This document shows, one piece after another, positions 27,083-35,838 of a stretch of 51,391 nt of DNA. This DNA comes from JBFELO01 sp041552055 (GTDB lineage Bacteria; Acidobacteriota; Thermoanaerobaculia; Thermoanaerobaculales; Sulfomarinibacteraceae), in the NCBI GenBank assembly GCA_041552055.1, contig JBFELO010000017.1:1-51391 (forward strand), read 5' to 3'. Position numbers and translations under genes: made by a program. The notes beneath the pieces are model-generated. The model did not search any database, was not told where the DNA came from, and saw nothing but the letters and a program-made list of their open reading frames with translations. Position 1 is the first letter of the stretch; each line of letters starts with the position of its first letter.

Positions 27083-28141
27083 CTACCGCAGGCCGCTAGG
27101 AAAGCCCTCGGGTGGGTGATCGTACTCGACCCGACGTTCGCCCTCGATGACGTTCCCCATCGGAAAGCCGGGGCAACCGTTCTTCTTCAGCACCTTGAGC
27201 ACTTTGGCGAGCCGCTTCGGGGACACCACCAACACCATGCCGACGCCGAGATTGAACGTGCGCCACATGTCGGCCTCCGGCACGTCGCCCACCTCGGCGA
27301 GAATTCGGAACACGGGGGGAATGTCCCACGCACCCACCTTGATCACCGCGCACAGACCCTCCGGGAGGATTCTCGGCACGTTGTCGGTCAGGCCGCCACC
27401 GGTAATGTGGGCCAAGGCGTGGACCCGGTCCTTCTCGAGCAGCGGCCACACCGGGTCCAGGTAGCATCGGTGGACGGCGAGCAGCTCGTCGGCAACGGTC
27501 CGCCCCAGCTCGACCACAGGTTCGTCGTGGCCGAGGTTCATCGTCTCGAAAAACACCTGGCGTGCGAGTGAGTAGCCGTTGGTGTGGAGGCCGGTCGACG
27601 GCAGGCCGACCAGGATGTCCCCGGACTCGACCCGCGAACCGTCCAGGATCCGGCGCCGATCGACCACGCCGACGACGAACCCCGCGAGATCGTACTCTCC
27701 GTCGCCGTAGAAGCCCGGCATCTCCGCAGTCTCGCCGCCGAGAAGAGCGACACCGTGATCGGCGCACGCACCTGCCACCCCACCGATCACCTCGGCCACC
27801 ACATCCGGGTCGAGACGACCGGTCGCCAGGTAGTCGAGGAAGAACAGCGGCCGCGCTCCCTGGACCAGAATGTCGTTGATGCAGTGATGGACGAGATCTC
27901 GACCGACCGAATCGTGGCGGTCGGACAGGAAGGCGACCTTCAGCTTGGTGCCGACGCCATCGGCCGAGGCCACCAGCACCGGATCCTTGATCCCCCTTGT
28001 CGGCACTTTGAACAGACCGCCGAAAGCGCCCTGGTCGGACAGGACGCTATCGGTGTAGGTGCCGCGGACCATCTGTTTAACCCGCTCCAACGCCTGGTCC
28101 TGGGCCTCGATATCGACTCCGGCGTCTTTGTAGGTGGTCAT
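27083..28141 (-). CDS. purM: Phosphoribosylformylglycinamidine cyclo-ligase (AIR synthetase)
   Basis: About 352 residues. Converts FGAM to AIR with ATP, step 5 of purine synthesis. TYKDAGVDIEAQDQAL N-terminus, ASADGVGTKLKVA, LVHHCINDILVQGARPLFFLDY, LLGGETAEMPGFY, GLPSTGLHTNGYSLAR, ITGGGLTDNVPRILP. ATG 28141 is chosen because AAGGGG lies 9 nt upstream; ATG 28150 touches that site directly. Divergent from purL, the preceding step of the pathway. Confidence 0.96.
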   Translation of the reverse strand: MTTYKDAGVDIEAQDQALERVKQMVRGTYTDSVLSDQGAFGGLFKVPTRGIKDPVLVASADGVGTKLKVAFLSDRHDSVGRDLVHHCINDILVQGARPLFFLDYLATGRLDPDVVAEVIGGVAGACADHGVALLGGETAEMPGFYGDGEYDLAGFVVGVVDRRRILDGSRVESGDILVGLPSTGLHTNGYSLARQVFFETMNLGHDEPVVELGRTVADELLAVHRCYLDPVWPLLEKDRVHALAHITGGGLTDNVPRILPEGLCAVIKVGAWDIPPVFRILAEVGDVPEADMWRTFNLGVGMVLVVSPKRLAKVLKVLKKNGCPGFPMGNVIEGERRVEYDHPPEGFPSGLR

Positions 28142-28150
28142 CGCTGGCAT

Positions 28151-28400
28151 CCCCTTCGCTCACGAAGTTAGCCGTCTTCAGGATCGCAGACAACCCCCAG
28201 TCGATCGTCATCGGTCGCCCGCGTAGTGACTCTTTGTCCGCACGGGGATTGAGGGCGTGGGGCGTGGTGTCTTGAAGCACACGTGCCCAAGAACTTTCGC
28301 TCACTCCCCAAGCCCACGTGCCGCAGGCACCGGCCATACCCCCAAGCCGTCTCTCTGCAATCTACTGGCACTCGGCAACGAACCCTGCTACAACCCACCC
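28151..28400. promoter_or_regulatory. Divergent purM-purL spacer
   Basis: A 250-nt region between divergent purine genes; both promoters should lie here. No clear -35/-10 pair or PurR-like operator was found. GTGCC-GCA-GGCAC (28318-28330) is a perfect small palindrome, and a near copy with flanking similarity lies after purL (32434-32450), so it is more likely a local repeat than an operator. Confidence 0.4.
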
Positions 28401-31400
28401 ATGACGTTGCTCCACCTCTACCGATCTCCCGGAGTTTCCCCCACCCACCGCAGCCGCCTCCTCGAGATCGCACGAAGAAACGTCTCGCCAGCCATCTCCA
28501 CGATCGACACCGAGTACTGCTTCAACATCGATGCCACCGCCGATCTCGGTACCGAAGAACACCGCATACTCGCCTGGCTCCTCGCCGAGACGTTCGAACC
28601 GGATCGATTCGGCCCCTCCACCTTCCTCGACGACCACGAAGGCACGGTACTCGAGGTGGGACCGCGCATGAACTTCACCACGGCGTGGTCCACGAACGCG
28701 GTTTCGGTGTGTCATGCATGCGGTCTCGACAAGGTCGCGAGAATAGAGTGCTCGCGGCGATATCTCCTGCGTTCCGAGTCCGAACTCTCGGCACAACAGC
28801 TGCGGGCATTCCTCGCCGATGTTCACGACCGCATGACCGAATGCCCGTATCCAGCTCCCCTGCAGAGCTTTGCGGCGGGAGTCGAGCCCGAGGCCATGCG
28901 CACGGTTCCGGTGCTGGAGCAGGGTCGCAGGGCTCTCGAGGACATCAACCGCGAGCTCGGTCTCGCATTCGACGACTGGGACCTCGACTACTACACCGAG
29001 CTGTTCCGGGATCGGATCGGTCGCGACCCCACCAACGTGGAGTGCTTCGACATCGCCCAATCCAACAGCGAGCACTCACGACACTGGTTCTTCAAGGGCC
29101 GGCTGGTGATCGACGGGCAGGAGATGCCCGATCACCTGATTGGCCTCGTCCGGCAGCCGCTCGAGGCCAACCCCAACAACAGCGTGATCGCGTTCCACGA
29201 CAACTCCAGCTCGATCCGCGGTTACCGGATCCGTACCGTGATACCGATCGAGGCTGTCGGACCCGCTCCCTTCGCGTTGCGCGAGCTCGACTCCAACATC
29301 ATCTTCACCGCGGAAACCCACAACTTCCCGTCGGGAGTCGCGCCGTTCCCGGGTGCCGAGACCGGAACCGGAGGACGAATTCGCGACGTCCACGCCACCG
29401 GCCGCGGCGCACAGTATGTGGCGGGCACTGCGGCGTACTGCGTCGGTAACCTCCGCATCCCCGGCTATGACCTGCCGTGGGAGGACCCCGATTTCGTCTA
29501 CCCGGACAACCTGGCGTCTCCGTTGGAGATCGAAATCGAAGCCTCCAACGGAGCCTCCGACTACGGAAACAAGTTCGGCGAGCCGGTGATCCAGGGTTTC
29601 ACCCGATCGTTCGGCCTGAGATTGCCGAACGGAGATCGCCGAGAGTGGATCAAGCCGATCATGTTCTCCGGCGGCATCGGCCAGATGGACGCCGATCACT
29701 CCGACAAGAACGCGCCGGAGCCCGGGATGTGGGTCGTGAAGATCGGCGGCCCGGCGTATCGGATCGGAATGGGGGGCGGTGCGGCCTCGAGCATGGTGCA
29801 GGGCGAGAATGTCGCCGAACTCGACTTCAACGCGGTCCAGCGCGGCGACGCCGAGATGGAGCAGAAGGTCAACCGGGTGATCCGCGCCTGCTGCGAGCTG
29901 GGCCACGACAATCCGATCGTCAGCATTCACGACCAGGGGGCTGGTGGCAACTGCAACGTGCTCAAGGAGATCGTCGAGCCGGCCGGGGCGCAGATCGAGG
30001 TGCGGGAGATCCCGATCGGCGACGACACCCTTTCGGTGCTGGAGATCTGGGGTGCCGAGTACCAGGAGAACGACGCGCTGCTGCTCAGCCCGGAGCACGA
30101 GCAGCTGTTTCGATCTCTGTGTGAGCGGGAGAAAGTCCCGGTGTCGTTCGTCGGCAGGGTGACGGGCGACGGGCGAATCGTGGTGCACGACTCCGAGGAG
30201 GGGTCCACCCCGGTCGACCTGCGGCTGGAAGACGTCCTCGGTGACATGCCCCAGAAGACCTTCGAACTGAAACGGGTCGAAACCACGACCGAGGCTGTTC
30301 AGCTCCCGGAAGAACTCACGGTCCGCGAGGCCCTCGAGCGGGTGCTGCGTCTCCTGTCGGTGGGGTCCAAACGATTCCTCACGACCAAGGTGGACCGCAG
30401 CGTCACCGGGCTCGTCGCCCAGCAGCAGTGCTCCGGCCCGCTGCAACTCACCGTGGCCGATGTGGCGGTGATCGCCCAGAGCCACTTCGGCGTCACCGGC
30501 GCCGCAACCGCCATCGGTGAGCAGCCGATCAAGGGCCTGCTTGATCCGGGCGCCATGGCGCGGATGGCGGTCGGCGAAGCGCTCACCAACCTGGTGTGGG
30601 CGCGGGTCAGCGCGCTTGAAGACGTCCGCTGCTCCGGCAACTGGATGTGGGCGGCGAAGCTGCCCGGCGAGGGAGCCGCGCTGTACGACGCAGCGGTCGC
30701 CATGCGCGACGTCATGATCGAGCTCGGGATCGCGGTGGACGGCGGCAAGGACTCCATCTCGATGGCCGCGCTGGCACCTGACGGCGAGGCCGTCAAGGCA
30801 CCCGGCGAGCTGACGATCTCGGCCTACGTCACCTGCCCGGACATCACTCAGACCGTGACGCCGGACCTCGAACTGGCCGGCCGCGGTCGCCTCGTGTACA
30901 TCGACCTGGGCTGTGGCCACCGGCGCCTCGGAGGTTCGGCTCTCGCTCAGGTGTACGGGCAGGTGGGCGACGCCAGTCCCGACGTCGAGGATCCCGCCCT
31001 GTTGAAACGCGCCTTCGGCGCCGTCCAGAGTCTGATCGACCAGGACCTCGTCACCGCGGGCCATGACCGCTCGGACGGCGGCCTGATCACCACCCTGCTT
31101 GAAATGGCGTTCGCTGGCAACTGCGGAATCGAGGTCGACCTCGCCGCCGAGGCGGCCGCGGCCGCCCCGATCGCCGTCCTGTTTTCAGAGGAGCTCGGTC
31201 TCGTCCTCGAGGTCGCCGAGGAGGACCTCGAGACGGTGTTGGCGACCTTCGATGCGGCCGACGTGCCCGGTGTCGCGATCGGCTCGACGCTCGCCGAGAC
31301 CGAGATTCGTGTTGCCATCAACGGCGACCCCGTCCTGGTCGACGAAGGCCGCGATCTGCGCGACCTGTGGGAGGCCACGAGCTTCCGGCTCGAGCGGCTG

Positions 31401-32321
31401 CAGGCGAACGCCGAGTGCGTGGTTCAGGAGGAGTCCGGGCTCTGCGAGCGAACCGGGCCGAGCTACGAACTCAGCTTCACTCCGGAGCTCACCGCACCGA
31501 CCGTTCTGGAGCGCAGCGACAAGATCCCGGTGGCGATCCTGCGCGAGGAGGGCTCCAACGGCGACCGGGAGATGGTGGCGGCGTTCTTCGCCGCCGGCCT
31601 CGAGCCGTGGGACGTCACCATGTCGGACCTGTTGGCAGGTCGCGTCGATCTACGGAGGTTTCGCGGCCTGGTGGCGGTCGGCGGTTTCAGCTACGCCGAC
31701 GTGCTTGACTCGGCCAAGGGGTGGGCCGGCACGATACGTTTCAACGCCGACCTGCGTCGCCAGTTCGAGGAGTTCGCCGATCGGCTGGACACTTTTTCGC
31801 TCGGCATCTGCAACGGCTGCCAGCTCATGGCCCTGCTCGGCTGGCTGCCGTGCCGAGGCCTCTCCGACGACCAGCAACCCCGATTCATCCAGAATGCCTC
31901 CGGCCGGTTCGAGTCGCGCTTCACCTCGGTGAGGATCCTGTCGAGCCCCTCGATCATGCTCCGGGGCATGGCGGGATCCACCCTCGGGATCTGGGTAGCC
32001 CATGGAGAAGGGCGGGCGTTCTTCCCGGACTCGTCGGTCCTCGCAGGGGTCATCGAGAACAACCTGGCGCCGGTGCGGTTCGTGGACGACGACAACCAGA
32101 TCACCGACGCCTATCCTCACAACCCCAACGGATCGCCGCAGGGCATCGCCGGATTGTGCTCGCCAGACGGTCGTCACCTGGTGATGATGCCCCACCCCGA
32201 ACGCGCCTTTTTGATGTGGCAATGGCCCTGGATGCCGGCCGACTGGCGCCGCGATCTGGAGGCCTCGCCCTGGCTGAGGATTTTCCAGAACGCGCGAAAG
32301 TGGTGCGAAGGAGAGGAATGA
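28401..32321 (+). CDS. purL: Phosphoribosylformylglycinamidine synthase, single-chain type
   Basis: 1306 residues, the large PurL with a built-in glutaminase, close to the ~1295 of E. coli. Makes FGAM from FGAR, glutamine and ATP. Features in order: N-terminal PurS-like domain; ECFDIAQSNSEHSRHWFFKG; FTAETHNFPSGVAPFPGAETGTGGRIRD; GGGAASSMV; a second synthase-like half (VDRSVTGLVAQQQCSGPLQL, DGGKDSISMA, HDRSDGGLIT); and a class I glutamine amidotransferase with GICNGCQ (Cys about 1137) and PHPER (His about 1265, Glu 1267). ATG 28401 starts where homologues do, but no Shine-Dalgarno is visible before it (CTACAACCCACCC), so it may be leaderless. Confidence 0.95.
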   Translation: MTLLHLYRSPGVSPTHRSRLLEIARRNVSPAISTIDTEYCFNIDATADLGTEEHRILAWLLAETFEPDRFGPSTFLDDHEGTVLEVGPRMNFTTAWSTNAVSVCHACGLDKVARIECSRRYLLRSESELSAQQLRAFLADVHDRMTECPYPAPLQSFAAGVEPEAMRTVPVLEQGRRALEDINRELGLAFDDWDLDYYTELFRDRIGRDPTNVECFDIAQSNSEHSRHWFFKGRLVIDGQEMPDHLIGLVRQPLEANPNNSVIAFHDNSSSIRGYRIRTVIPIEAVGPAPFALRELDSNIIFTAETHNFPSGVAPFPGAETGTGGRIRDVHATGRGAQYVAGTAAYCVGNLRIPGYDLPWEDPDFVYPDNLASPLEIEIEASNGASDYGNKFGEPVIQGFTRSFGLRLPNGDRREWIKPIMFSGGIGQMDADHSDKNAPEPGMWVVKIGGPAYRIGMGGGAASSMVQGENVAELDFNAVQRGDAEMEQKVNRVIRACCELGHDNPIVSIHDQGAGGNCNVLKEIVEPAGAQIEVREIPIGDDTLSVLEIWGAEYQENDALLLSPEHEQLFRSLCEREKVPVSFVGRVTGDGRIVVHDSEEGSTPVDLRLEDVLGDMPQKTFELKRVETTTEAVQLPEELTVREALERVLRLLSVGSKRFLTTKVDRSVTGLVAQQQCSGPLQLTVADVAVIAQSHFGVTGAATAIGEQPIKGLLDPGAMARMAVGEALTNLVWARVSALEDVRCSGNWMWAAKLPGEGAALYDAAVAMRDVMIELGIAVDGGKDSISMAALAPDGEAVKAPGELTISAYVTCPDITQTVTPDLELAGRGRLVYIDLGCGHRRLGGSALAQVYGQVGDASPDVEDPALLKRAFGAVQSLIDQDLVTAGHDRSDGGLITTLLEMAFAGNCGIEVDLAAEAAAAAPIAVLFSEELGLVLEVAEEDLETVLATFDAADVPGVAIGSTLAETEIRVAINGDPVLVDEGRDLRDLWEATSFRLERLQANAECVVQEESGLCERTGPSYELSFTPELTAPTVLERSDKIPVAILREEGSNGDREMVAAFFAAGLEPWDVTMSDLLAGRVDLRRFRGLVAVGGFSYADVLDSAKGWAGTIRFNADLRRQFEEFADRLDTFSLGICNGCQLMALLGWLPCRGLSDDQQPRFIQNASGRFESRFTSVRILSSPSIMLRGMAGSTLGIWVAHGEGRAFFPDSSVLAGVIENNLAPVRFVDDDNQITDAYPHNPNGSPQGIAGLCSPDGRHLVMMPHPERAFLMWQWPWMPADWRRDLEASPWLRIFQNARKWCEGEE

Positions 32322-32492
32322 GGGGGTGAGGAAATGAGGGGGTGAATGTTCGGTCCTGACAGAGCATCGCCTCGAAGATCCCCGCATCCCCACAATCCCA
32401 GGCCTCGCAGCGGCCGGCCGCCCCCTCATCCCCAGGTGCCGTAGGTACCTGCCAACCCCTGAGCCCCTCTCACGGTCCGCTCGATCGAGGTG
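32322..32492. repeat. Spacer with purL-flanking repeat
   Basis: 171 nt between convergent genes. AGGTGCC-GTA-GGTACCT (32434-32450) is an imperfect hairpin, and with the following CAACCCCTGAGCCCC it resembles 28317-28348 upstream of purL. AATGAGGGGGTGAGGAAATG (32318-32337) is a short direct repeat. No gene is seen. Confidence 0.5.
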
Positions 32493-32882
32493 TCAGTCTC
32501 TGCCGTCCCATGTGTTGAGCTCGCCAACGTTTTGCCCGTGGTGGAGCGGTATCACGCAGAATCGATGGCCACTGGGGGCTTCCAGGACCCACCAGTGCTT
32601 GACCTTCTTCACTCGGGTCGCTCCCAGCCGCTCGAGGCGCTGAACTTCGGCTTCGAGATCATCGGTCTTGATATCCAGATGCACCCTGCTCGGGTGCTCG
32701 ACCGACTGCAGCTCGATGTACGGCCTCCCTTCGGGCGTACCCAGGATGACGTAGTCCGCGTCATCCGGATCATCGGAGGGGCGGATCTCACACCCCAGCG
32801 CCTCACTCCAGAATCGCGCCTCTCGATCAAGGTCATCTGTCCTGCAGTCGATGATCAGTCCGCCAAGGCCGCTCCGGTGCAT
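32493..32882 (-). CDS. VOC-family (glyoxalase-like) protein
   Basis: 129 residues, one VOC unit of paired beta-alpha-beta-beta-beta motifs: GLIIDCRTDDLDREARFWSEALG, then VHLDIKTDDLEAEVQRLERLGATRV and the closing LEAPSGHRFCVIP. Members include glyoxalases, extradiol dioxygenases and antibiotic-binding proteins; the reaction here is unknown. ATG 32882 is picked for its GGAGGT at 8 nt; the frame extends to 33035 without support. It is the last gene of the long leftward group. Confidence 0.82.
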   Translation of the reverse strand: MHRSGLGGLIIDCRTDDLDREARFWSEALGCEIRPSDDPDDADYVILGTPEGRPYIELQSVEHPSRVHLDIKTDDLEAEVQRLERLGATRVKKVKHWWVLEAPSGHRFCVIPLHHGQNVGELNTWDGRD

Positions 32883-33050
32883 ATGTTTTACCTCCAGACC
32901 ATGTATCAGATGATGGCTCCAGGGTTGTGAATCGTGGGCAGCACGGTGTTCGTCTGTCCGGTCTTTGAAATAGGCCCGATTCTCGAACTGCCCAATCCCT
33001 GGCTCGGATCGTTGTGCATCGCTGCTCTTTCGCACACGGGTCCACGGGTC

Positions 33051-33893
33051 TCACCTCCGAGCGACGACAACCGGGAGATCGTGGTCCGCGTGAACGGTCT
33101 TTCCGCTCAATGACGGATATCTCTCCGTCTCTCTAAACCCCGCCGAACGAAGGGCATCGGTGAGATCATGCTCGGTGTAGGCCTCGTTGCTGAGGGCATA
33201 GCTGCTGACCGCGCCCGTCTGGGCATCGATGACCAGGAACCGGGTTGTGGACACTCCGCCATCCGCATGCCAAAAGTCCTCCTGGAGAACCAGATGCGGC
33301 GCCTCGGAGAACAGCCCCGAGGGAGCTGTGTACCAGCTCCTAGCGTTCTCCCCACCCTGGCGTATCTGCTCGATGCTCTGAAACTCCAGCAGTAGGGCCC
33401 CCCCGGGCTTCAGGGCACCATGAGCATTCTTCAGGATCTCCAGTCCGCGGTTCCGGGGAAACACATTGAATTGTCCATAGACCATCATCACCAGGTCAAA
33501 ATCCGCTCCGAAACGTCCGTCTCGCACGTCCGCCTGATGGTAGGTGCACGATAGCTGTGCGTCGGCGACGTCTCGCGCGTGTCGGATCGACGCTGGGGAG
33601 AAGTCGATCCCGACACATTCACAGCCGAGTCTTGCCAGGCGAATTGTGTAAAGCCCGGGGCCGCAGGCGAGATCAAGCAATCTGGCAGGACGGGACCCCA
33701 GGACTTCTGAAAAGATCCACTCGACGTGGCGATCGATCGTTTCACACCTGCGACTCGCGAGATCGTGTTCCTGACTCAGATGTTCGGCGAGCATCCGCTC
33801 ACTGAAGCCGGGGTCATCCCAGGGTATGTTGTCGCCCTCTGACCACGGAGCAGGTTCCGGTGTTCGATCGACGATGTCCAGGATTGTCTTCAT
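33051..33893 (-). CDS. Class I SAM-dependent methyltransferase
   Basis: 280 residues. SAM site LLDLACGPGLYTIRLARLG (motif I), CVGIDFSPASIRHAR (acidic motif II), DFDLVMMVYGQFNVF and ALKPGGALLLEF. The C-terminal domain (HLVLQEDFW...TRFLVIDAQTG) is that of methyltransferases acting on small molecules; the target is unknown. AAGGAG precedes the ATG. It follows the DUF169 gene by 15 nt. Confidence 0.88.
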   Translation of the reverse strand: MKTILDIVDRTPEPAPWSEGDNIPWDDPGFSERMLAEHLSQEHDLASRRCETIDRHVEWIFSEVLGSRPARLLDLACGPGLYTIRLARLGCECVGIDFSPASIRHARDVADAQLSCTYHQADVRDGRFGADFDLVMMVYGQFNVFPRNRGLEILKNAHGALKPGGALLLEFQSIEQIRQGGENARSWYTAPSGLFSEAPHLVLQEDFWHADGGVSTTRFLVIDAQTGAVSSYALSNEAYTEHDLTDALRSAGFRETERYPSLSGKTVHADHDLPVVVARR

Positions 33894-33908
33894 TGTCTTC
33901 GGGCTCCT

Positions 33909-34730
33909 TCAGTGACCACCGGAACGCAGCTTCGACCACGCAGGGGTCTGCAACACACAGTTCCCTGCCTCTCGCTCGAGGCGCAGAAACAGCGGCATGG
34001 GTATCGTGAGTGTCAACATGTCGTCGCGGAACTGTCTGCGCATCAGCTCGCGCCCGTCAACGTCGAGCATGCCGAGCACGGCGCGCGGTGATTCCGCGTC
34101 GTACTGGGCGTAGGCGAAGCAGGCGATGCGGAAGCAGTCGGCGCCCTGAGGGACCTGCACCGGGTCCGCGCCTTCGACAACCGAACCCAACAGTGTGTTC
34201 AGGCCGGCAAGCTCGAGCGGGCTGACCGGGAAGATGACCGCGCGCGTATTCTCCTCCTCATCCGTCTGGCTCAGCGGTTTGAACAATACGTATCGGTTCG
34301 GGATGTCGTAGCGGGGCAGGCAGTCGAGAATCCACCCCCTGGCCATGTCGAAACTGCAGTGACGCCGTTCGCCGAACTCGTACAGGGGTCGCCAGCTCGG
34401 CCGCACTGCGTCCATCTTCTCTCGATAGGCCACCTGATCGCGCGCCGACTCGAGGCCCTTGCTGAAGATGGCCGCGTAATGGTCGAGCTGCGCCTCGGAC
34501 TCGACGAAGTCAACGCCGAACCCGAGCGCGGCGCGGCCCCCGGAACAGACGATCGTGTCACGGCTTCCGCCGGCCACACGACTCCGCCGAGAGGCCTCGG
34601 CAAACAGGTGCAGAATGCAGCCGAACCTGCCCTCCCTGAACTCGACAGCGTCTTCCGGGAGGGCGTCGCTCCAGATCACCGCTACCGGTTCGAACTCCGG
34701 ACTCAGGTGTTCGACGATGCTGCTCTTCAT
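33909..34730 (-). CDS. DUF169 family protein
   Basis: 273 residues. The pattern EPVAVIWSD...GCILHLFAEASR...CSGGRAALGFG, with later VSPLELAGLNTLL and RIACFAYAQYD, is that of DUF169, a family of unknown function common in anaerobes and methanogens. Cysteines in RFGC and VCSGG are typical and could bind a metal. The C-terminus LEREAGNCVLQTPAWSKLR recurs in a small frame at 36893-37108. GGAGGT lies just before the ATG. Confidence 0.85.
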   Translation of the reverse strand: MKSSIVEHLSPEFEPVAVIWSDALPEDAVEFREGRFGCILHLFAEASRRSRVAGGSRDTIVCSGGRAALGFGVDFVESEAQLDHYAAIFSKGLESARDQVAYREKMDAVRPSWRPLYEFGERRHCSFDMARGWILDCLPRYDIPNRYVLFKPLSQTDEEENTRAVIFPVSPLELAGLNTLLGSVVEGADPVQVPQGADCFRIACFAYAQYDAESPRAVLGMLDVDGRELMRRQFRDDMLTLTIPMPLFLRLEREAGNCVLQTPAWSKLRSGGH

Positions 34731-34790
34731 CGCGACCTCCGGTGTTCACCGTTGCCCATCGGTGCCATTCCTATGGGAGTCGTCGGGCGG

Positions 34791-34898
34791 CTACTTGTTC
34801 CTCTCCTGATAAACCGACACAAACCACAGCGCTGCGAATCCCATGAGCAATACTCCCAAACCGGTCGCCGCTTGGCCCAACATCACCAGTTTTTCCAT
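34791..34898 (-). CDS. 35-residue single-span membrane protein
   Basis: ATG at 34898, preceded by AAGGAGA 5 nt away, and a TAG at 34791. The product begins MEKLVMLGQAATG, has a hydrophobic span (about 13-30: LGVLLMGFAALWFVSV) and ends YQERNK, so N-out or N-in orientation is open. It fills the gap between the LCMT-like and DUF169 genes on the same strand. The good ribosome site and clear membrane span argue that it is real. It may be a subunit or tether for a neighbour. Confidence 0.7.
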   Translation of the reverse strand: MEKLVMLGQAATGLGVLLMGFAALWFVSVYQERNK

Positions 34899-34949
34899 GT
34901 CATTCTCCTTGTCGCTTTGTCTTCTGCGGACCACTCTGTTCCGGTACCC

Positions 34950-35825
34950 TCATCTTGGTGTGGACTTCTCCGCGTAGACGATCCGCTCGATGGCCATGGA
35001 CCGGAGCTTGCGCCCCGTCGGCTTGACATACCGGTTGGCAAGCTGCTCGTAATCGAGGTGATCGAGAACGTGCCAACCGTACTCGCCCACGAAATCATCG
35101 ACGTTTTCGGGATCCAAACCGAAGAGCCAGATCTTGTCTCTCAGCAACATCTTTTTGTAGAGGTACTCCTGGCCGTAGAAGTTCTCTCCTTCGATGAAAT
35201 CCCTCGGGGTGTAGGTGAAGACCAGCCGGCTGCCCGCCGGCGCATCGGCCAGGGAGGCAAGGGTTGACCGAACGCCGCTCTCGCTCAGGTACTGAATGAC
35301 CCCTTCCCAGATGAAGAAGGTCCTCTTACCAGGCTTGTAGCCGTGCGTCGCCAAAACGGCGGGCAGATCTTCGTGATCGAAGTCGATCGGCACCAGGGCC
35401 ACGTGAGGTGGAACTTCATCGAACAGCTTCTCCAGTCTCGACCTCTTGGCGTCGATGTTCTGCTGCTGATCCACCTCCCACACCGGCACATCGGCGAGAG
35501 CCGGAAGTCGGTAAGCGCGGGTGTCAAAGCCCGCCCCGAGGTTCACCACCGCCTCGATGCCAATGCCAACGGCTTCGGCGATGATGTCGTCGATGTACCG
35601 CTTCCGGCCCATGATGCCGGCCCAGAGGCCGGGCACCTTCTCCTCTGATTTCCGGATGATCCAGTTCCTGAACCGCCCGATCAGCCGGACCTCGGCCCTG
35701 AAGCCGACGGGCAGGATCCGCTGGGCGAGATCATCGCTGATGATGCGTTCGCCCTCGGGGTAGTACTGCTCGATGGCGACCAGAACCATCGCCCCGGGGC
35801 CTGTCTTCGCTGCCTTCCGCGTCAT
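34950..35825 (-). CDS. LCMT-like SAM-dependent O-methyltransferase
   Basis: 291 residues. The leucine carboxyl methyltransferase (PPM1/LCMT, TIGR00027-like) fold: EAVVNLGAGFDTRAYRLP as motif I, VWEVDQQQNIDAKRSRL as motif II, PIDFDHEDLPAVL, and FFIWEGVIQYLSESGVRSTL. Bacterial members O-methylate polyketides and other small carboxylates. GGAGGG precedes the ATG, and the nitroreductase stop lies 13 nt upstream. Confidence 0.88.
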   Translation of the reverse strand: MTRKAAKTGPGAMVLVAIEQYYPEGERIISDDLAQRILPVGFRAEVRLIGRFRNWIIRKSEEKVPGLWAGIMGRKRYIDDIIAEAVGIGIEAVVNLGAGFDTRAYRLPALADVPVWEVDQQQNIDAKRSRLEKLFDEVPPHVALVPIDFDHEDLPAVLATHGYKPGKRTFFIWEGVIQYLSESGVRSTLASLADAPAGSRLVFTYTPRDFIEGENFYGQEYLYKKMLLRDKIWLFGLDPENVDDFVGEYGWHVLDHLDYEQLANRYVKPTGRKLRSMAIERIVYAEKSTPR

Positions 35826-35838
35826 GCCCGGCCCTCCT

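Noticed and set aside
29076..31064. 662-codon open frame opposite purL
   Set aside because: Antisense to conserved purL, no ribosome site and no recognisable domain.
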